A program made the position numbers and the translations under genes. Below the pieces are notes generated by a model. The model was not told the DNA's origin. It saw nothing but the letters and a program-made list of their open reading frames with translations, and did no database searches. This document shows, piece after piece, positions 7,641-15,097 of a DNA stretch of 16,964 nucleotides; position 1 is the first letter of the stretch; each line of letters starts with the position of its first letter. The DNA is from JBBDWJ01 sp040902925 (GTDB taxonomy: Bacteria > Acidobacteriota > Terriglobia > Bryobacterales > UBA6623): positions 1 through 16,964 of the forward strand of contig JBBDWJ010000251.1 in assembly GCA_040902925.1 (NCBI GenBank). Reading direction: 5' to 3'.

Positions 7641-8630
7641 ATGAGCAACGGTATTTCGCGACGTCATTTCCTGGGCACTGCCATGGCCGGCGCGGTCGCC
7701 GCCAAAGCGGCGGACGTAGGGGCAACCAGTGCGCTGCCGACGCGAGTTTTGGGGCGTACTGGCGCGAAGCCATCGATCCTGGCTCTGGGATGCGGGAGCC
7801 GGCTGCTTTCCTATCAGGACGAGGAAAAAGGAATTGAAGCCATTCACTTGGCGATCAAATCCGGCATTACCTACATCGACACCGCTCAGGGCTACGGTAA
7901 CGGTAAGAGCGAGACCTGGGTGGGCAAGGCCCTCAAGGGCCGCCGTGACGGCCTGTTTCTCGCCACCAAAACGCAGGCGAGAACGGCGGAAGATACCTTT
8001 AAGAGATTTGAGGAAAGCCTGGCGAGGCTGCAAACCGACCACGTTGATCTGCTCCATATCCATGGGCTGCAGGACGAAGAAGACTTAACGGCGATCGAGG
8101 CCAAGGGCGGCGTCCTCGAAGCTCTCTACAAGCTACGCGAACAGAAGGCGGTGCGGTTTATCGGCGTCACTTGCCATGCCGATCCGGTGGCCCTAAGAAA
8201 GGCGCTCGAGAGGCACGATTTCGACTGCACGCAGATGGCGCTGAACGCGGCGCTGCAAGGCATGCAGAACGGTAAGGGCAAGATGGTGATTAATCCGGCG
8301 TTGACCACCAGCTTCGAGCACGAAGCCCTGCCGGTCGCCAAGAAGAAGAACATGGGCGTGCTGGCGATGAAGGTTTTCGGACAGGAAGACCTGCTGCCCG
8401 ATCCCGGCGATACTGCTTTGGTGAAGCGGCTGCTGCGCTACGCGCTGTCGCTGCCGATCTCAGTGGCGGTGACAGGCATGCCGAAGCTGGAGTTCGTGAA
8501 TCAGAACACCGCTTGGGCGCGATCCTTCCAACCGATGCCGCCCTCAGAAATGAAAGACTTCTCGAAGAAGATGGCCGGTCAGTACAAAGTTGCGCTCGAT
8601 CTGAAATTCCAGAATCACGTAGACGCCTGA
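7641..8630 (+). CDS. Tat-signal aldo/keto reductase
   Basis: This 329-residue oxidoreductase begins with a twin-arginine signal (SRRHFLGTAMAGA, residues 6-18), so it is probably folded with its cofactor and exported to the periplasm. The rest is an AKR barrel with the full catalytic tetrad: Asp80 and Tyr85 in YIDTAQGYG, Lys110 in ATKTQ and His141 in LLHIHG. Members reduce aldehydes or ketones, or oxidise alcohols, with NAD(P)H. Tat-exported AKR-like proteins are common in Acidobacteriota and Planctomycetota, but their electron source outside the cytoplasm is not clear. The C-terminus lacks the ferredoxin-like cysteine cluster found in some related proteins. GGAGG at 7631-7635 supports the start. 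It is transcribed alone, divergent from the dehydrogenase operon, and followed by a strong hairpin. Confidence 0.92.
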   Translation: MSNGISRRHFLGTAMAGAVAAKAADVGATSALPTRVLGRTGAKPSILALGCGSRLLSYQDEEKGIEAIHLAIKSGITYIDTAQGYGNGKSETWVGKALKGRRDGLFLATKTQARTAEDTFKRFEESLARLQTDHVDLLHIHGLQDEEDLTAIEAKGGVLEALYKLREQKAVRFIGVTCHADPVALRKALERHDFDCTQMALNAALQGMQNGKGKMVINPALTTSFEHEALPVAKKKNMGVLAMKVFGQEDLLPDPGDTALVKRLLRYALSLPISVAVTGMPKLEFVNQNTAWARSFQPMPPSEMKDFSKKMAGQYKVALDLKFQNHVDA

Positions 8631-8677
8631 TCGAGCCTCGCATTCCAGATCCGTGATCCTTCCAGTTGTGATGGCTA

Positions 8678-8699
8678 GAGCCCGGCCCAGGCCGGGCTC
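8678..8699. terminator. GC-rich hairpin between convergent genes
   Basis: GAGCCCGGC and GCCGGGCTC form a perfect 9-bp stem with a CCAG loop, 47 bases after the aldo/keto reductase stop and 39 bases before the end of the convergent lipoprotein gene. The following T-tract is weak (AACTGTTTC). Position and symmetry suggest a bidirectional terminator. Confidence 0.65.
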
Positions 8700-8738
8700 A
8701 ACTGTTTCGGCGGCGAACTAGGAAGCGGGTTTGCGGAA

Positions 8739-9374
8739 TCAGGCTAACTGGATGGGCTGGTTGAGCTGAAACGACAGCACGGTTTCCGCGGGAACGTTGA
8801 CCGTCTTGCCGCGCGTGTAAACCTGGGCCGCAGCGCCGGCGGCTGCCCCAGCCGCTGCGCCGATTGCGGCGCCCTTGCCGCCGCCGGTTACCGCGCCGAT
8901 CAAGGTTCCGGGCGCCGCGCCGCCGCCGCCCCTCTCGGCGGTTGTGCGGTTTGCGCCCAACCCTTGCTCGCCGCGCTGGGTTACTCCCGCGGTGGCGACG
9001 TCATGCTTTCTTCCATTCACTGTCAGCGAACGCAGCCCTAGCTCGACAGTGCGAGTGCCGACCGCGCCACCGCCATCGGTTTCGAGAATAACTAACTCAG
9101 CGGGAGAACCCTTGGGCACCAGGATTTCGCCGGACTGGTTGATAACGTCCTGTGCAACTTCGGCCGAGAATGTCTTGCCGGCCTCGCCCGAGTTGATCGT
9201 CTGGTTCGAGCGCACGGCGAAGGCTGTCCCGGCCGGGATCACGTCGCGTTGCGTGGTGGCGGCTTGGACCGGCCCCGCCGGCGCGCTGGTCTGAGTTCGC
9301 GTGCTCGATGCGCATCCAACCGCGAATAATGCGATCACAGCGAGCACCGCTATAGATTGATTTTTTATGGTCAC
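8739..9374 (-). CDS. Glycine-zipper lipoprotein of unknown function
   Basis: With the GTG start at 9374 the protein has 211 residues and begins with a lipoprotein signal: Lys4, a hydrophobic stretch and lipobox FAVGC with acylated Cys21. AGGAGG at 9389-9384 lies nine bases before this GTG. The ATG at 9392 is the other possible start but has no ribosome site. Residues 46-97 contain IPAGTAFAVRSNQTINSG and a VPKGSP segment, a pattern seen in envelope proteins of Acidobacteriota with no known role. Residues 158-184 form a glycine zipper (GxxxG repeats, GGGKGAAIGAAAGAAAG) that could pack in a membrane, followed by a short C-terminal domain ending in QLNQPIQLA. It is probably anchored in the outer or inner membrane. 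Function is unrecognised; a structural or stress-related envelope role is a guess. Confidence 0.8.
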   Translation of the reverse strand: MTIKNQSIAVLAVIALFAVGCASSTRTQTSAPAGPVQAATTQRDVIPAGTAFAVRSNQTINSGEAGKTFSAEVAQDVINQSGEILVPKGSPAELVILETDGGGAVGTRTVELGLRSLTVNGRKHDVATAGVTQRGEQGLGANRTTAERGGGGAAPGTLIGAVTGGGKGAAIGAAAGAAAGAAAQVYTRGKTVNVPAETVLSFQLNQPIQLA

Positions 9375-9810
9375 TTTCGCTTCCCTCCTCATTTGAACCT
9401 AGTGCGGGCGCTGTGTTTTCTTTGAAGGCACTAATGAACTGCTGGTATGAATTAGTCCTTGCTGTGCCATTTCGACACTCGGCGGTGGGCGGCTGTTACA
9501 TCGAGTCAATGCCGGCTTGATTGGCAGCGGAAAGGGATTCAAAGCGAACAGGTTAGGGAGGGTGGCCAAGTTGGCGGGTCCCCCGGATTGCATGCCAGGT
9601 ACAATCCGAGATGTTTTGTAGGCTGATTGAGGTTCGGTAAACGGCGACAAACTGACGCCTTACGGCCGTCGTGCCACATGCACTGCCCAGGCGGGGTTGG
9701 ACAAATCAGACTCTCAGCCTCTTCGCGGTAAGTTTCCAGCCGGAAACTCCTTGCCGGGCGCGGCAGGACACGTGGCAATGAAATAGCTGCGATATCTCTG
9801 TAACAGTCCA
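9375..9810. other. Intergenic region with small hairpins, no gene seen
   Basis: This 436-bp gap lies between two minus-strand genes. I see no convincing coding frame. Three small stems are present: CGGATTG/CAATCCG at 9584-9608 with an 11-nt loop, AGTTTCC/GGAAACT at 9731-9748, and TGCCG/CGGCA at 9752-9765. The last two lie 46-80 bases after the aminotransferase stop and may help end its transcript, but no T-tract follows. The lipoprotein promoter should lie in the lower-coordinate part of the gap; no clear boxes are visible. Confidence 0.4.
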
Positions 9811-11163
9811 CTAACTGGTTGGAAGGTTTTTCAGAACCTCCTCGATAACGTTCAGCGCAAAGTCCGCCTGCTCGATCGTAACGATCAGCGGGGGAGAAAG
9901 CCGCACGGTGCTCTCGCCGCACCCGAGCAACAACACGCCTTTGGCGAAACAGTCACTTACGATGCGGTCGCGCAGCTTAGGCGCCGGGGTCTTTTCGGCT
10001 TGGTCGGATACGATCTCGATGCCGATCATCAGCCCCAGTCCCCGGACATCGCCGACGGCCGGATATCGCGCGGTCCAGTTCGCCGTTTGCTCCATAATGT
10101 GGCATCCGACCGCGGCGGCGTTGGCGATCAGGCTTTCTTCGAGCAGTTCAATCGTTGCCAGCGCGGCGGCGATCGAAACCGGGTTGCCGCCGAAGGTCGA
10201 ACCGTGCGCACCGGGCGGCCAGGTCATGATGTCGGCGCTTGCGATTGTCGCGCCTAGCGGCATGCCGCTGGCGATGCCCTTGGCCGACGCGATGATGTCG
10301 GGAACGACCCCGGAGTGATCCGACGCCCACATTTTTCCGGTGCGGCCCATGCCCGACTGCACTTCGTCAACGATCAATAACGCACCGCTATCGTCGGCGA
10401 TGCGGCGCAGCTCGCGCAGGAACTCAGGCCGCGGCACAACGTAGCCGCCTTCGCCCTGCAAGGCCTCAACCACGATCGCAGCTACTTCTTCCCGCGGCGC
10501 GACCGTTTTGAACAAGTGTGTCTCGATCGCCTGCGCGCACTCGACTGCATGCTGTTCCGGAGTGAGGTTCTCGGGACATCGGTAAGGGTTGGGATAAGGC
10601 GTGTGGCTTACGCCCGGGATGAACGGGCCAAATCCGCTACGCTGCACGGGCTTGCTCGCGGTGAGCGACAACGCGCCCAGCGTACGGCCATGGAACGAGC
10701 CGGTAAACGCGATCAGCCTCTTGCGCTTCGTGTGATACCGCGCGAGCTTGATCGCCGCTTCGACCGCCTCCGCTCCCGAGTTGCTGAAGAAGACCCTGCG
10801 GTCGTTGCCGCCTGGCGCGATCGCGGCGAGTTTTTCCGCCAGCCGCGCCTGGTTTTCGTAGTAGAAGTCCGAGCCCGACATGTGAATCAGGCGCGCGGCC
10901 TGCTCCTGCACGGCCGCGACAACGCGCGGATGACAATGGCCAGTCGAGACAACGGCGATGCCGGCCGAGAAATCGAGAAAGCAGTTTCCGTCGACGTCTT
11001 CGACGATCAAGCCAGTCCCGCGACGCGCCACCAGCGGATAGCTGCGCGTGTACGAGGGCGAGACAAAGCGAGCGTCGAGCTCAAGGATTTTCTTGGCCTC
11101 AGGACCAGGCAGTTCGGTCTTGAGCGATACGCCGATCGTGGAAGCGAGGGTTTCCAGAGCCAT
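9811..11163 (-). CDS. Class III PLP-dependent aminotransferase (GabT / acetylornithine aminotransferase family)
   Basis: This 450-residue PLP enzyme belongs to the class III (omega-amino acid) aminotransferases. Seen: SNSGAEA (127-133, phosphate binding), SFHGRTLGA (156-164), EALQGEGGY (233-241), LIVDEVQSGMGRTG (263-276, with cofactor-binding Asp266), Lys295 in ASAKGIASG as the Schiff-base lysine, and GSTFGGNP (321-328). The active site is intact. The opening SYTRSYPLVARRGTG resembles the archaeal/thermophile subgroup annotated as 4-aminobutyrate aminotransferase, in which some members are ornithine or broad-range amino-acid racemases, so the substrate is uncertain. A run of AAAGGAGG lies just before ATG 11163. 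Gene order gives no pathway: its neighbours are a lipoprotein and a receiver protein. A nitrogen-scavenging role on an omega-amino acid is the best guess. Confidence 0.92.
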   Translation of the reverse strand: MALETLASTIGVSLKTELPGPEAKKILELDARFVSPSYTRSYPLVARRGTGLIVEDVDGNCFLDFSAGIAVVSTGHCHPRVVAAVQEQAARLIHMSGSDFYYENQARLAEKLAAIAPGGNDRRVFFSNSGAEAVEAAIKLARYHTKRKRLIAFTGSFHGRTLGALSLTASKPVQRSGFGPFIPGVSHTPYPNPYRCPENLTPEQHAVECAQAIETHLFKTVAPREEVAAIVVEALQGEGGYVVPRPEFLRELRRIADDSGALLIVDEVQSGMGRTGKMWASDHSGVVPDIIASAKGIASGMPLGATIASADIMTWPPGAHGSTFGGNPVSIAAALATIELLEESLIANAAAVGCHIMEQTANWTARYPAVGDVRGLGLMIGIEIVSDQAEKTPAPKLRDRIVSDCFAKGVLLLGCGESTVRLSPPLIVTIEQADFALNVIEEVLKNLPTS

Positions 11164-11333
11164 GAGCCTCCTTTGCCCCGAGATTTTGTTTGTCCCCGAA
11201 GATCCGCCATGGCGGCGATCGGGGGCGCCGTCCTCATTATCCGGTGCACGCTGCTGAATGTGACGTGGCGAGCGCCCTAGCGGCTACTGTTATTCTCTCG
11301 TAGGGAATATTTCGATTTTGCTATGGGGCAACC

Positions 11334-11354
11334 CGCTCAAGCCGCGCTTGAGCG
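11334..11354. terminator. Perfect hairpin downstream of the receiver gene
   Basis: CGCTCAAGC and GCTTGAGCG form a 9-bp perfect stem with a 3-nt loop, 76 bases after the minus-strand receiver gene stops. There is no immediate T-tract on the minus strand, so it may be a pause or rho-assisted end. The surrounding 266-bp gap (11164-11429) also has the palindrome CCGCCATGGCGG at 11204-11215, upstream of the aminotransferase, and no gene that I can see. Confidence 0.4.
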
Positions 11355-11429
11355 AGTGTGGACCTCCGACGGAATAGCGTCCGGGTGGCAGGGCCCGCGA
11401 TACACGCCGGCCACGCGGCGCGACGCAAC

Positions 11430-11777
11430 TCAAGCCGCGGCGGCCAGGTCTGGCAGCGTTTCGGCTTCGTAGGAGCGAGCCAGCGAGTATTCGCCCCCTC
11501 GCTGAACGACTTCGACAATTCGCAGCCGGCCCGCGAAGCGCGAGCACACCAACAGTTTGGTGTCCAGGTCACGGTCGAGCAGCATACGCAGCAGCGTACA
11601 CCAGTTCCCGTCAGGCAGGTTCAGGTCTGATATAAGCACCGTAGCTGGGGGCGATGCATCCAATTGCCTGCAAGCCGACTCACAGTCGCTGGCAAACTTT
11701 ACTTCAAATCCGCCAGTACGTAGAATCGCGGCTAAGGGAGAGCTATCCATCGCGGATACGATTAGAGCACGTTCCAT
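11430..11777 (-). CDS. Small stand-alone receiver-like protein with degenerate active site
   Basis: This 115-residue protein is a single response-regulator receiver fold without an output domain. Seen: a first strand ALIVSAMDSSP with only one acidic residue (Asp11) where two or three are usual; the phospho-acceptor candidate Asp51 in LISDLNLPDGNW; Ser79 in LLVCSRF at the conserved Ser/Thr position; and EYSLARSYEAE (96-106) where a KP pair is normally found, so the conserved lysine is missing. Phosphorylation is therefore doubtful, though Asp51 remains. ATG 11777 is chosen because GGAGG lies five bases before it; the frame is open further upstream but those residues look non-coding. It lies 124 bp downstream of the membrane Ser/Thr kinase on the same strand and may act with it as a protein-protein signalling partner. 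Confidence 0.75.
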   Translation of the reverse strand: MERALIVSAMDSSPLAAILRTGGFEVKFASDCESACRQLDASPPATVLISDLNLPDGNWCTLLRMLLDRDLDTKLLVCSRFAGRLRIVEVVQRGGEYSLARSYEAETLPDLAAAA

Positions 11778-11901
11778 GGCGCCCTCCTTTCCGAGAGGCG
11801 TCTTAGGACGCCTTCCATACTCAACATACCACCGCGGTTTTGCAGAGGACAGCGTTATCGCATTGATTGCGTGAGTGCGGAGAGCGAAAGCGTCTTTTCC
11901 G

Positions 11902-14202
11902 TCACTGCGGAGCGGTCGCCTCGGTTTGTGGATGAACAACTTCGACTCCGCCGAAGAGAGCAAAGCCCTTGACGACGAGCCGCGGCGCCGACCCCGGCAT
12001 ACTGGACTGCGGCGGGCGCGTTTTGTTTGCGTAACCGCCGACGAACTGCGAACCCTTGGTCACAATCCGCCAACCTGCCGGCACAATGATTTTGATGGCT
12101 CCAAACATGGCCGTCGCCTCGATGACGACCTCCGCGTCGGCGAGGCTTGTCTCGCTCAGATCAACTTCGCAGCCCCCGAAGGTGGCGACAACGTTGCCGC
12201 CGCGAAACGGTGTGCCATCGCTGCGCCATTCGCGGCCGCCGATGATCGCCCACACCGAGACGGCGCCGCCGTCGTCGCCATACCGCTTGCGGAAACGCTT
12301 GCGCCGTATCAGCAGGCGCAGCAGCATGACGAACAGAGCGATTCGGACCGCGGTGAACCAAAACGAGCCTTCCCCCACCGAAAGGACCGCGGGGCCAAAC
12401 GGGGAAGGACCTACCGCCAACGCTCCCGCGCTCAAGACTAGCCCAATCGCCAGGCCGCCGGCGGCGAGTAATCCCGCGCTGACGCCTCCTAAAGCCACAC
12501 CTCCAACGGCTACTCCGCCGCATGCGATCACGCCGACGGCGATTTCGCCGATCGCCACAATGCCCTTGGCTACCAGGCGCTTTCCTGTCTTCGGATCCAC
12601 GCCGCGGACGCAATGTACCAGCGGCCAACCAAATATCTCGGCTCGCGTGCGCCAGCCGCCTGGGGATGACTCGCGCGCTCCAGACGCGCCCGCACTCGAC
12701 GGTGGCGGAGCGGGCGGCGTCTCCGCCTGCTGCCACCGCTCAACTCGCTCATCATCACGGCCCTGACGTTCCGAAGCAAACTTTGCGGCATCGATGGTGG
12801 ACCAAATGTGAATGATCCACCCCATCAAGATGAACCAAAGCGCCGTGGCCAGCCCAAACTGAATGAGGGCCATCCGAAGCCGCCCCTGCAGCAACTGTCC
12901 TAAGCCTGGAATGGCGAAGCTACACAGCGCAGCAAGGACGTTGCTGTGCGGCTGCAACTCAGTCGCGCTGAAATCCTCCACCCTTTCGATGAATGAGGCG
13001 GCCGGCCCCGAAGAGGGGGCTGGCGCGATCGAGGAGGGGGGCGGCGGCTCGGCGTGCTGCCACTGTTCAATGAATTCACCGACGCGGACTTGGCGGCTCG
13101 ACAACGCATCGAGCAACTCGCCGCGACGCTTTTCCAACGGCAGCATCTGCTGGGGCGGCTTCGCCAGCAAGTCCAGAGCCTGCGAGAGCACACGGTCGGG
13201 CAGCAGGCCCTGACCCCCGAGTTCCAGCAGCAGTTCGCGCGCGCGCCGCCGGCGCTGTTGCGATTGGATCTCAGGCGACGTTTCGGCGGTGACGCCGGCC
13301 GTGGAAACTCCCGCGGGCGGCATACTCGGAGGCGCGACGCGCGCGGCACTGCGAGTCATCGTCGAGCCGCTCGATTGCAGTTTCGCGAGCACGGTCTCCA
13401 GGTCGACGGCGAATTCTAATGCCGACTGATAGCGCCGTTCCGCAGTTTTCGCCAGAGCCTTGCCAAGAATCCATTCCAGCTCCATCGGAACGCCGCTGCG
13501 CAGCGTTGTGACCGGCTCGGGCTCTTCGTTGAGGATCGAGTACATCACCGCCTGGTCGTAATGGCCTTTGAACGCCTGTTGCGCGGTGATCATTTCGTAG
13601 AGCACGGCGCCCAGCGACCAGATATCGCTGCGATGATCGACCGGGGTGCCCTGGATCTGCTCGGGCGACATGTAGGCGATGGTGCCTATCGTGGTGTCGG
13701 CCCGCGTCAGCTTGGTAACACCGGCGAGCTGCGCCAGCCCGAAGTCCATGACCTTGATCAGCCGTTCGCCCGAGCCGGTCGTGCTGATCATGATGTTTGC
13801 CGGTTTGATGTCGCGGTGGACTATTCCTTTCGCGTGCGCTTCCTGCAGTCCGCGGGCCGTCTGGCGCGCGATGTCCAATGCTTCGGGAAGCTTCATCGGG
13901 CCGCCGGCGATCGCATCGGTCAGATTGCGGCCTTCAATGCAGGCCATGGCCATGAAGACCTTGCCCTCGGCCTCGTCGATCTCGTAAACGGTGCAGATGT
14001 TGGGATGGTCGAGCGAAGCCGCGGCTTTGGCTTCGCGAATGAAGCGCCGCCGGCCGTCTTCATCGGCAACCAGATGCGCTCCTAGGAATTTTAGTGCGAC
14101 GGTGCGGTCGAGGCGGGTGTCTTCAGCCCTATAAACAACACCCATGCCGCCTTCGCCGAGCTTGCCGACGATGCGGTAGTGCGAGATGGTTTGGCCGATC
14201 AT
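11902..14202 (-). CDS. Membrane Ser/Thr protein kinase with glycine-repeat region and LiaF-like C-terminal domain
   Basis: This 766-residue protein starts with a full Pkn2-type kinase domain (about 9-275): GEGGMGVVY (16-24), Lys38, Glu57, HRDIKPAN (129-136, catalytic Asp131), DFG (153-155) and SPEQ (179-182). All catalytic residues are present. A proline-rich linker follows. Residues 422-468 form a hydrophobic hairpin with IPGLGQLLQG, typical of TM2-like membrane proteins. Residues 377-391 and 486-503 on either side of it share a WQxAExPP motif. Then come a WRTRAEIFGWPLVH segment, a repetitive alanine/valine/glycine stretch (548-597, AVGGVALGG-like), a hydrophobic segment (612-633) and a basic cluster RRKRFRKR. 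The C-terminus (650-757) has repeated FGG-type strands (FGGCEVDLS, MFGAIKIIVPAGW, LFGGVEVVHP) resembling LiaF and related wall-stress proteins. It probably phosphorylates cytoplasmic targets in response to an envelope signal. The kinase part is certain; the C-terminal match is by pattern only. Confidence 0.92.
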   Translation of the reverse strand: MIGQTISHYRIVGKLGEGGMGVVYRAEDTRLDRTVALKFLGAHLVADEDGRRRFIREAKAAASLDHPNICTVYEIDEAEGKVFMAMACIEGRNLTDAIAGGPMKLPEALDIARQTARGLQEAHAKGIVHRDIKPANIMISTTGSGERLIKVMDFGLAQLAGVTKLTRADTTIGTIAYMSPEQIQGTPVDHRSDIWSLGAVLYEMITAQQAFKGHYDQAVMYSILNEEPEPVTTLRSGVPMELEWILGKALAKTAERRYQSALEFAVDLETVLAKLQSSGSTMTRSAARVAPPSMPPAGVSTAGVTAETSPEIQSQQRRRRARELLLELGGQGLLPDRVLSQALDLLAKPPQQMLPLEKRRGELLDALSSRQVRVGEFIEQWQHAEPPPPSSIAPAPSSGPAASFIERVEDFSATELQPHSNVLAALCSFAIPGLGQLLQGRLRMALIQFGLATALWFILMGWIIHIWSTIDAAKFASERQGRDDERVERWQQAETPPAPPPSSAGASGARESSPGGWRTRAEIFGWPLVHCVRGVDPKTGKRLVAKGIVAIGEIAVGVIACGGVAVGGVALGGVSAGLLAAGGLAIGLVLSAGALAVGPSPFGPAVLSVGEGSFWFTAVRIALFVMLLRLLIRRKRFRKRYGDDGGAVSVWAIIGGREWRSDGTPFRGGNVVATFGGCEVDLSETSLADAEVVIEATAMFGAIKIIVPAGWRIVTKGSQFVGGYANKTRPPQSSMPGSAPRLVVKGFALFGGVEVVHPQTEATAPQ

Positions 14203-14240
14203 CCCGACTCGATCATACCTAATGAGTAATACGGGTGCGG

Positions 14241-14255
14241 CGGATCGAAGATCCG
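14241..14255. terminator. Small hairpin after vapC / before the kinase gene
   Basis: CGGATC and GATCCG form a 6-bp stem with a GAA loop in the 106-bp gap between the end of vapC and the start of the kinase gene, both minus strand. A run of Ts (14270-14274) lies on the plus-strand side, where no gene would use it. A weak vapBC terminator is possible. A TATGAT at 14217-14212 (minus) could be a kinase -10, but no -35 fits. Confidence 0.25.
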
Positions 14256-14308
14256 GTGAAGCGCACTATTTTTTCTTGGATGCGTACCGGCTTGCCCTGG
14301 TTCGCAAG

Positions 14309-14743
14309 CTATCTGCCGTCGGGTGTTCGGATGACGGGCCCGTGGTCGAGCTTCAGGCGCTCAAAATCGGCGGGGTTCCAAGTGTACAGTACAGACGCCC
14401 GCACTTTGCGAGCACAAGCCGCGATCACGCCGTCATAGACAACGCCCCCGATAAGTTGCCTTCCCGAGATCTCTAGGAGCGTGTCGAAGTAGTCGTCGCC
14501 CTCCAGGCTGACAAGCGTGACCCGTTCCCGGAGACTCTTAATGAATAGCATGGCCTGGTCAGCTGCAATGCGCGGCCGCACCGGCAATCTAGTTAGCGTC
14601 GCATAGAGTTCGGCGGCGCTATGGGCTGCGCACGCACTCTGCCTTTTGTTTTCGGCGTGAAAGACTGCCGCGCTCTCCTCGTGGCGGGGATGATCAGCGT
14701 AGAAAACGGGCAGCAGTACGGATGTGTCGAAGAACACCTTCAT
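14309..14743 (-). CDS. vapC: VapC-type PIN-domain toxin (ribonuclease)
   Basis: This 144-residue PIN-domain protein is the probable toxin of a type II toxin-antitoxin pair, acting as a metal-dependent RNase on tRNA or other RNA. The acidic metal site is visible: Asp6 in VFFDTSVLL, Glu45 in SAAELYATL and Asp104 in VYDGVIAA, with TWNPADF (121-127) at the usual fourth position. Length and order match VapC. The frame is open upstream to 14857, but ATG 14743 begins the PIN fold and overlaps the antitoxin stop by four bases (ATGA), so translation is coupled. All catalytic residues are kept, so the toxin should be active when free of its partner. Confidence 0.92.
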   Translation of the reverse strand: MKVFFDTSVLLPVFYADHPRHEESAAVFHAENKRQSACAAHSAAELYATLTRLPVRPRIAADQAMLFIKSLRERVTLVSLEGDDYFDTLLEISGRQLIGGVVYDGVIAACARKVRASVLYTWNPADFERLKLDHGPVIRTPDGR

Positions 14744-15021
14744 TGCTTTACCACCTCCGCCGTCGCGATGTGGCGCAACTCTCTTTCCTGGCGCAGCGTT
14801 CTCAAGGTCTCTTCGACTACCCCTGCCGGCAAGGGTTTCCCGGAGCGGTAAACCCAAATGCCATGCTCTTGCCGCAATGGCATTGTCTCGCGGACTGGCC
14901 GCAGGACAATGTGTTCTCCGGCCGCATCGAGATCGAGTGCGTCGCCGGCCTGCAGACCCAGCGCATCCCGGACACCTTTCGGGATCACGATACGGCCGGC
15001 CTTATCGATTGTGACATCCAT
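14740..15021 (-). CDS. vapB: AbrB/SpoVT-type antitoxin (VapB)
   Basis: This 93-residue protein begins with the swapped-hairpin AbrB fold MDVTIDKAGRIVIPKGVR, with LGLQAGDALDLD following, as in VapB/MazE-type DNA-binding antitoxins. The C-terminal part (about 50-93) should wrap the VapC active site. It is expected to neutralise the toxin and, with it, repress their promoter. I chose ATG 15021 because AbrB homology begins there and the predicted transcription start falls almost on it; ATG 15030 and 15063 are upstream in the same frame, but 15030 lies inside the -10 box. The gene lies directly upstream of vapC with a 4-nt overlap. Confidence 0.9.
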   Translation of the reverse strand: MDVTIDKAGRIVIPKGVRDALGLQAGDALDLDAAGEHIVLRPVRETMPLRQEHGIWVYRSGKPLPAGVVEETLRTLRQERELRHIATAEVVKQ

Positions 15022-15024
15022 AAA

Positions 15025-15049
15025 TACCATTATACAAGGCAAAATGGTA
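15025..15049. promoter_or_regulatory. Inverted repeat over the vapBC -10, likely VapBC operator
   Basis: TACCATT at 15025-15031 and AATGGTA at 15043-15049 are exact complements with an 11-nt spacer. The repeat covers the -10 box and part of the spacer of the vapBC promoter, where an autorepressing VapBC complex would be expected to bind. Confidence 0.55.
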
Positions 15050-15057
15050 ATTGTGAA
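15029..15057 (-). promoter_or_regulatory. vapBC promoter, sigma70-like, predicted leaderless
   Basis: On the minus strand TTCACA (15057-15052) and TATAAT (15034-15029) are separated by exactly 17 bases. Transcription would start about 7 bases after the -10, near 15022, next to the vapB ATG at 15021. That gives an mRNA with almost no leader, in agreement with the lack of a Shine-Dalgarno. Confidence 0.65.
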
Positions 15058-15097
15058 TTCCATTCAATACCCCGAAAGCCGTTCCCGACCGAAAGCC

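Noticed and set aside
9584..9608. Possible tRNA or structured RNA suggested by a 7-bp stem
   Set aside because: No cloverleaf, no T-arm GTTC motif and no second conserved stem could be built around it.
9399..9650. Possible small minus-strand gene of 83 codons
   Set aside because: No ribosome site, no domain, Pro/Ser-rich random-looking composition, and an overlapping alternative frame of equal quality.
10516..11280. Plus-strand open frame of 254 codons
   Set aside because: Antisense of the aminotransferase; arginine-rich, no domain.
12056..12766. Plus-strand open frame of 236 codons rich in Pro/Thr/Ala
   Set aside because: Low-complexity shadow of the kinase glycine-repeat region.
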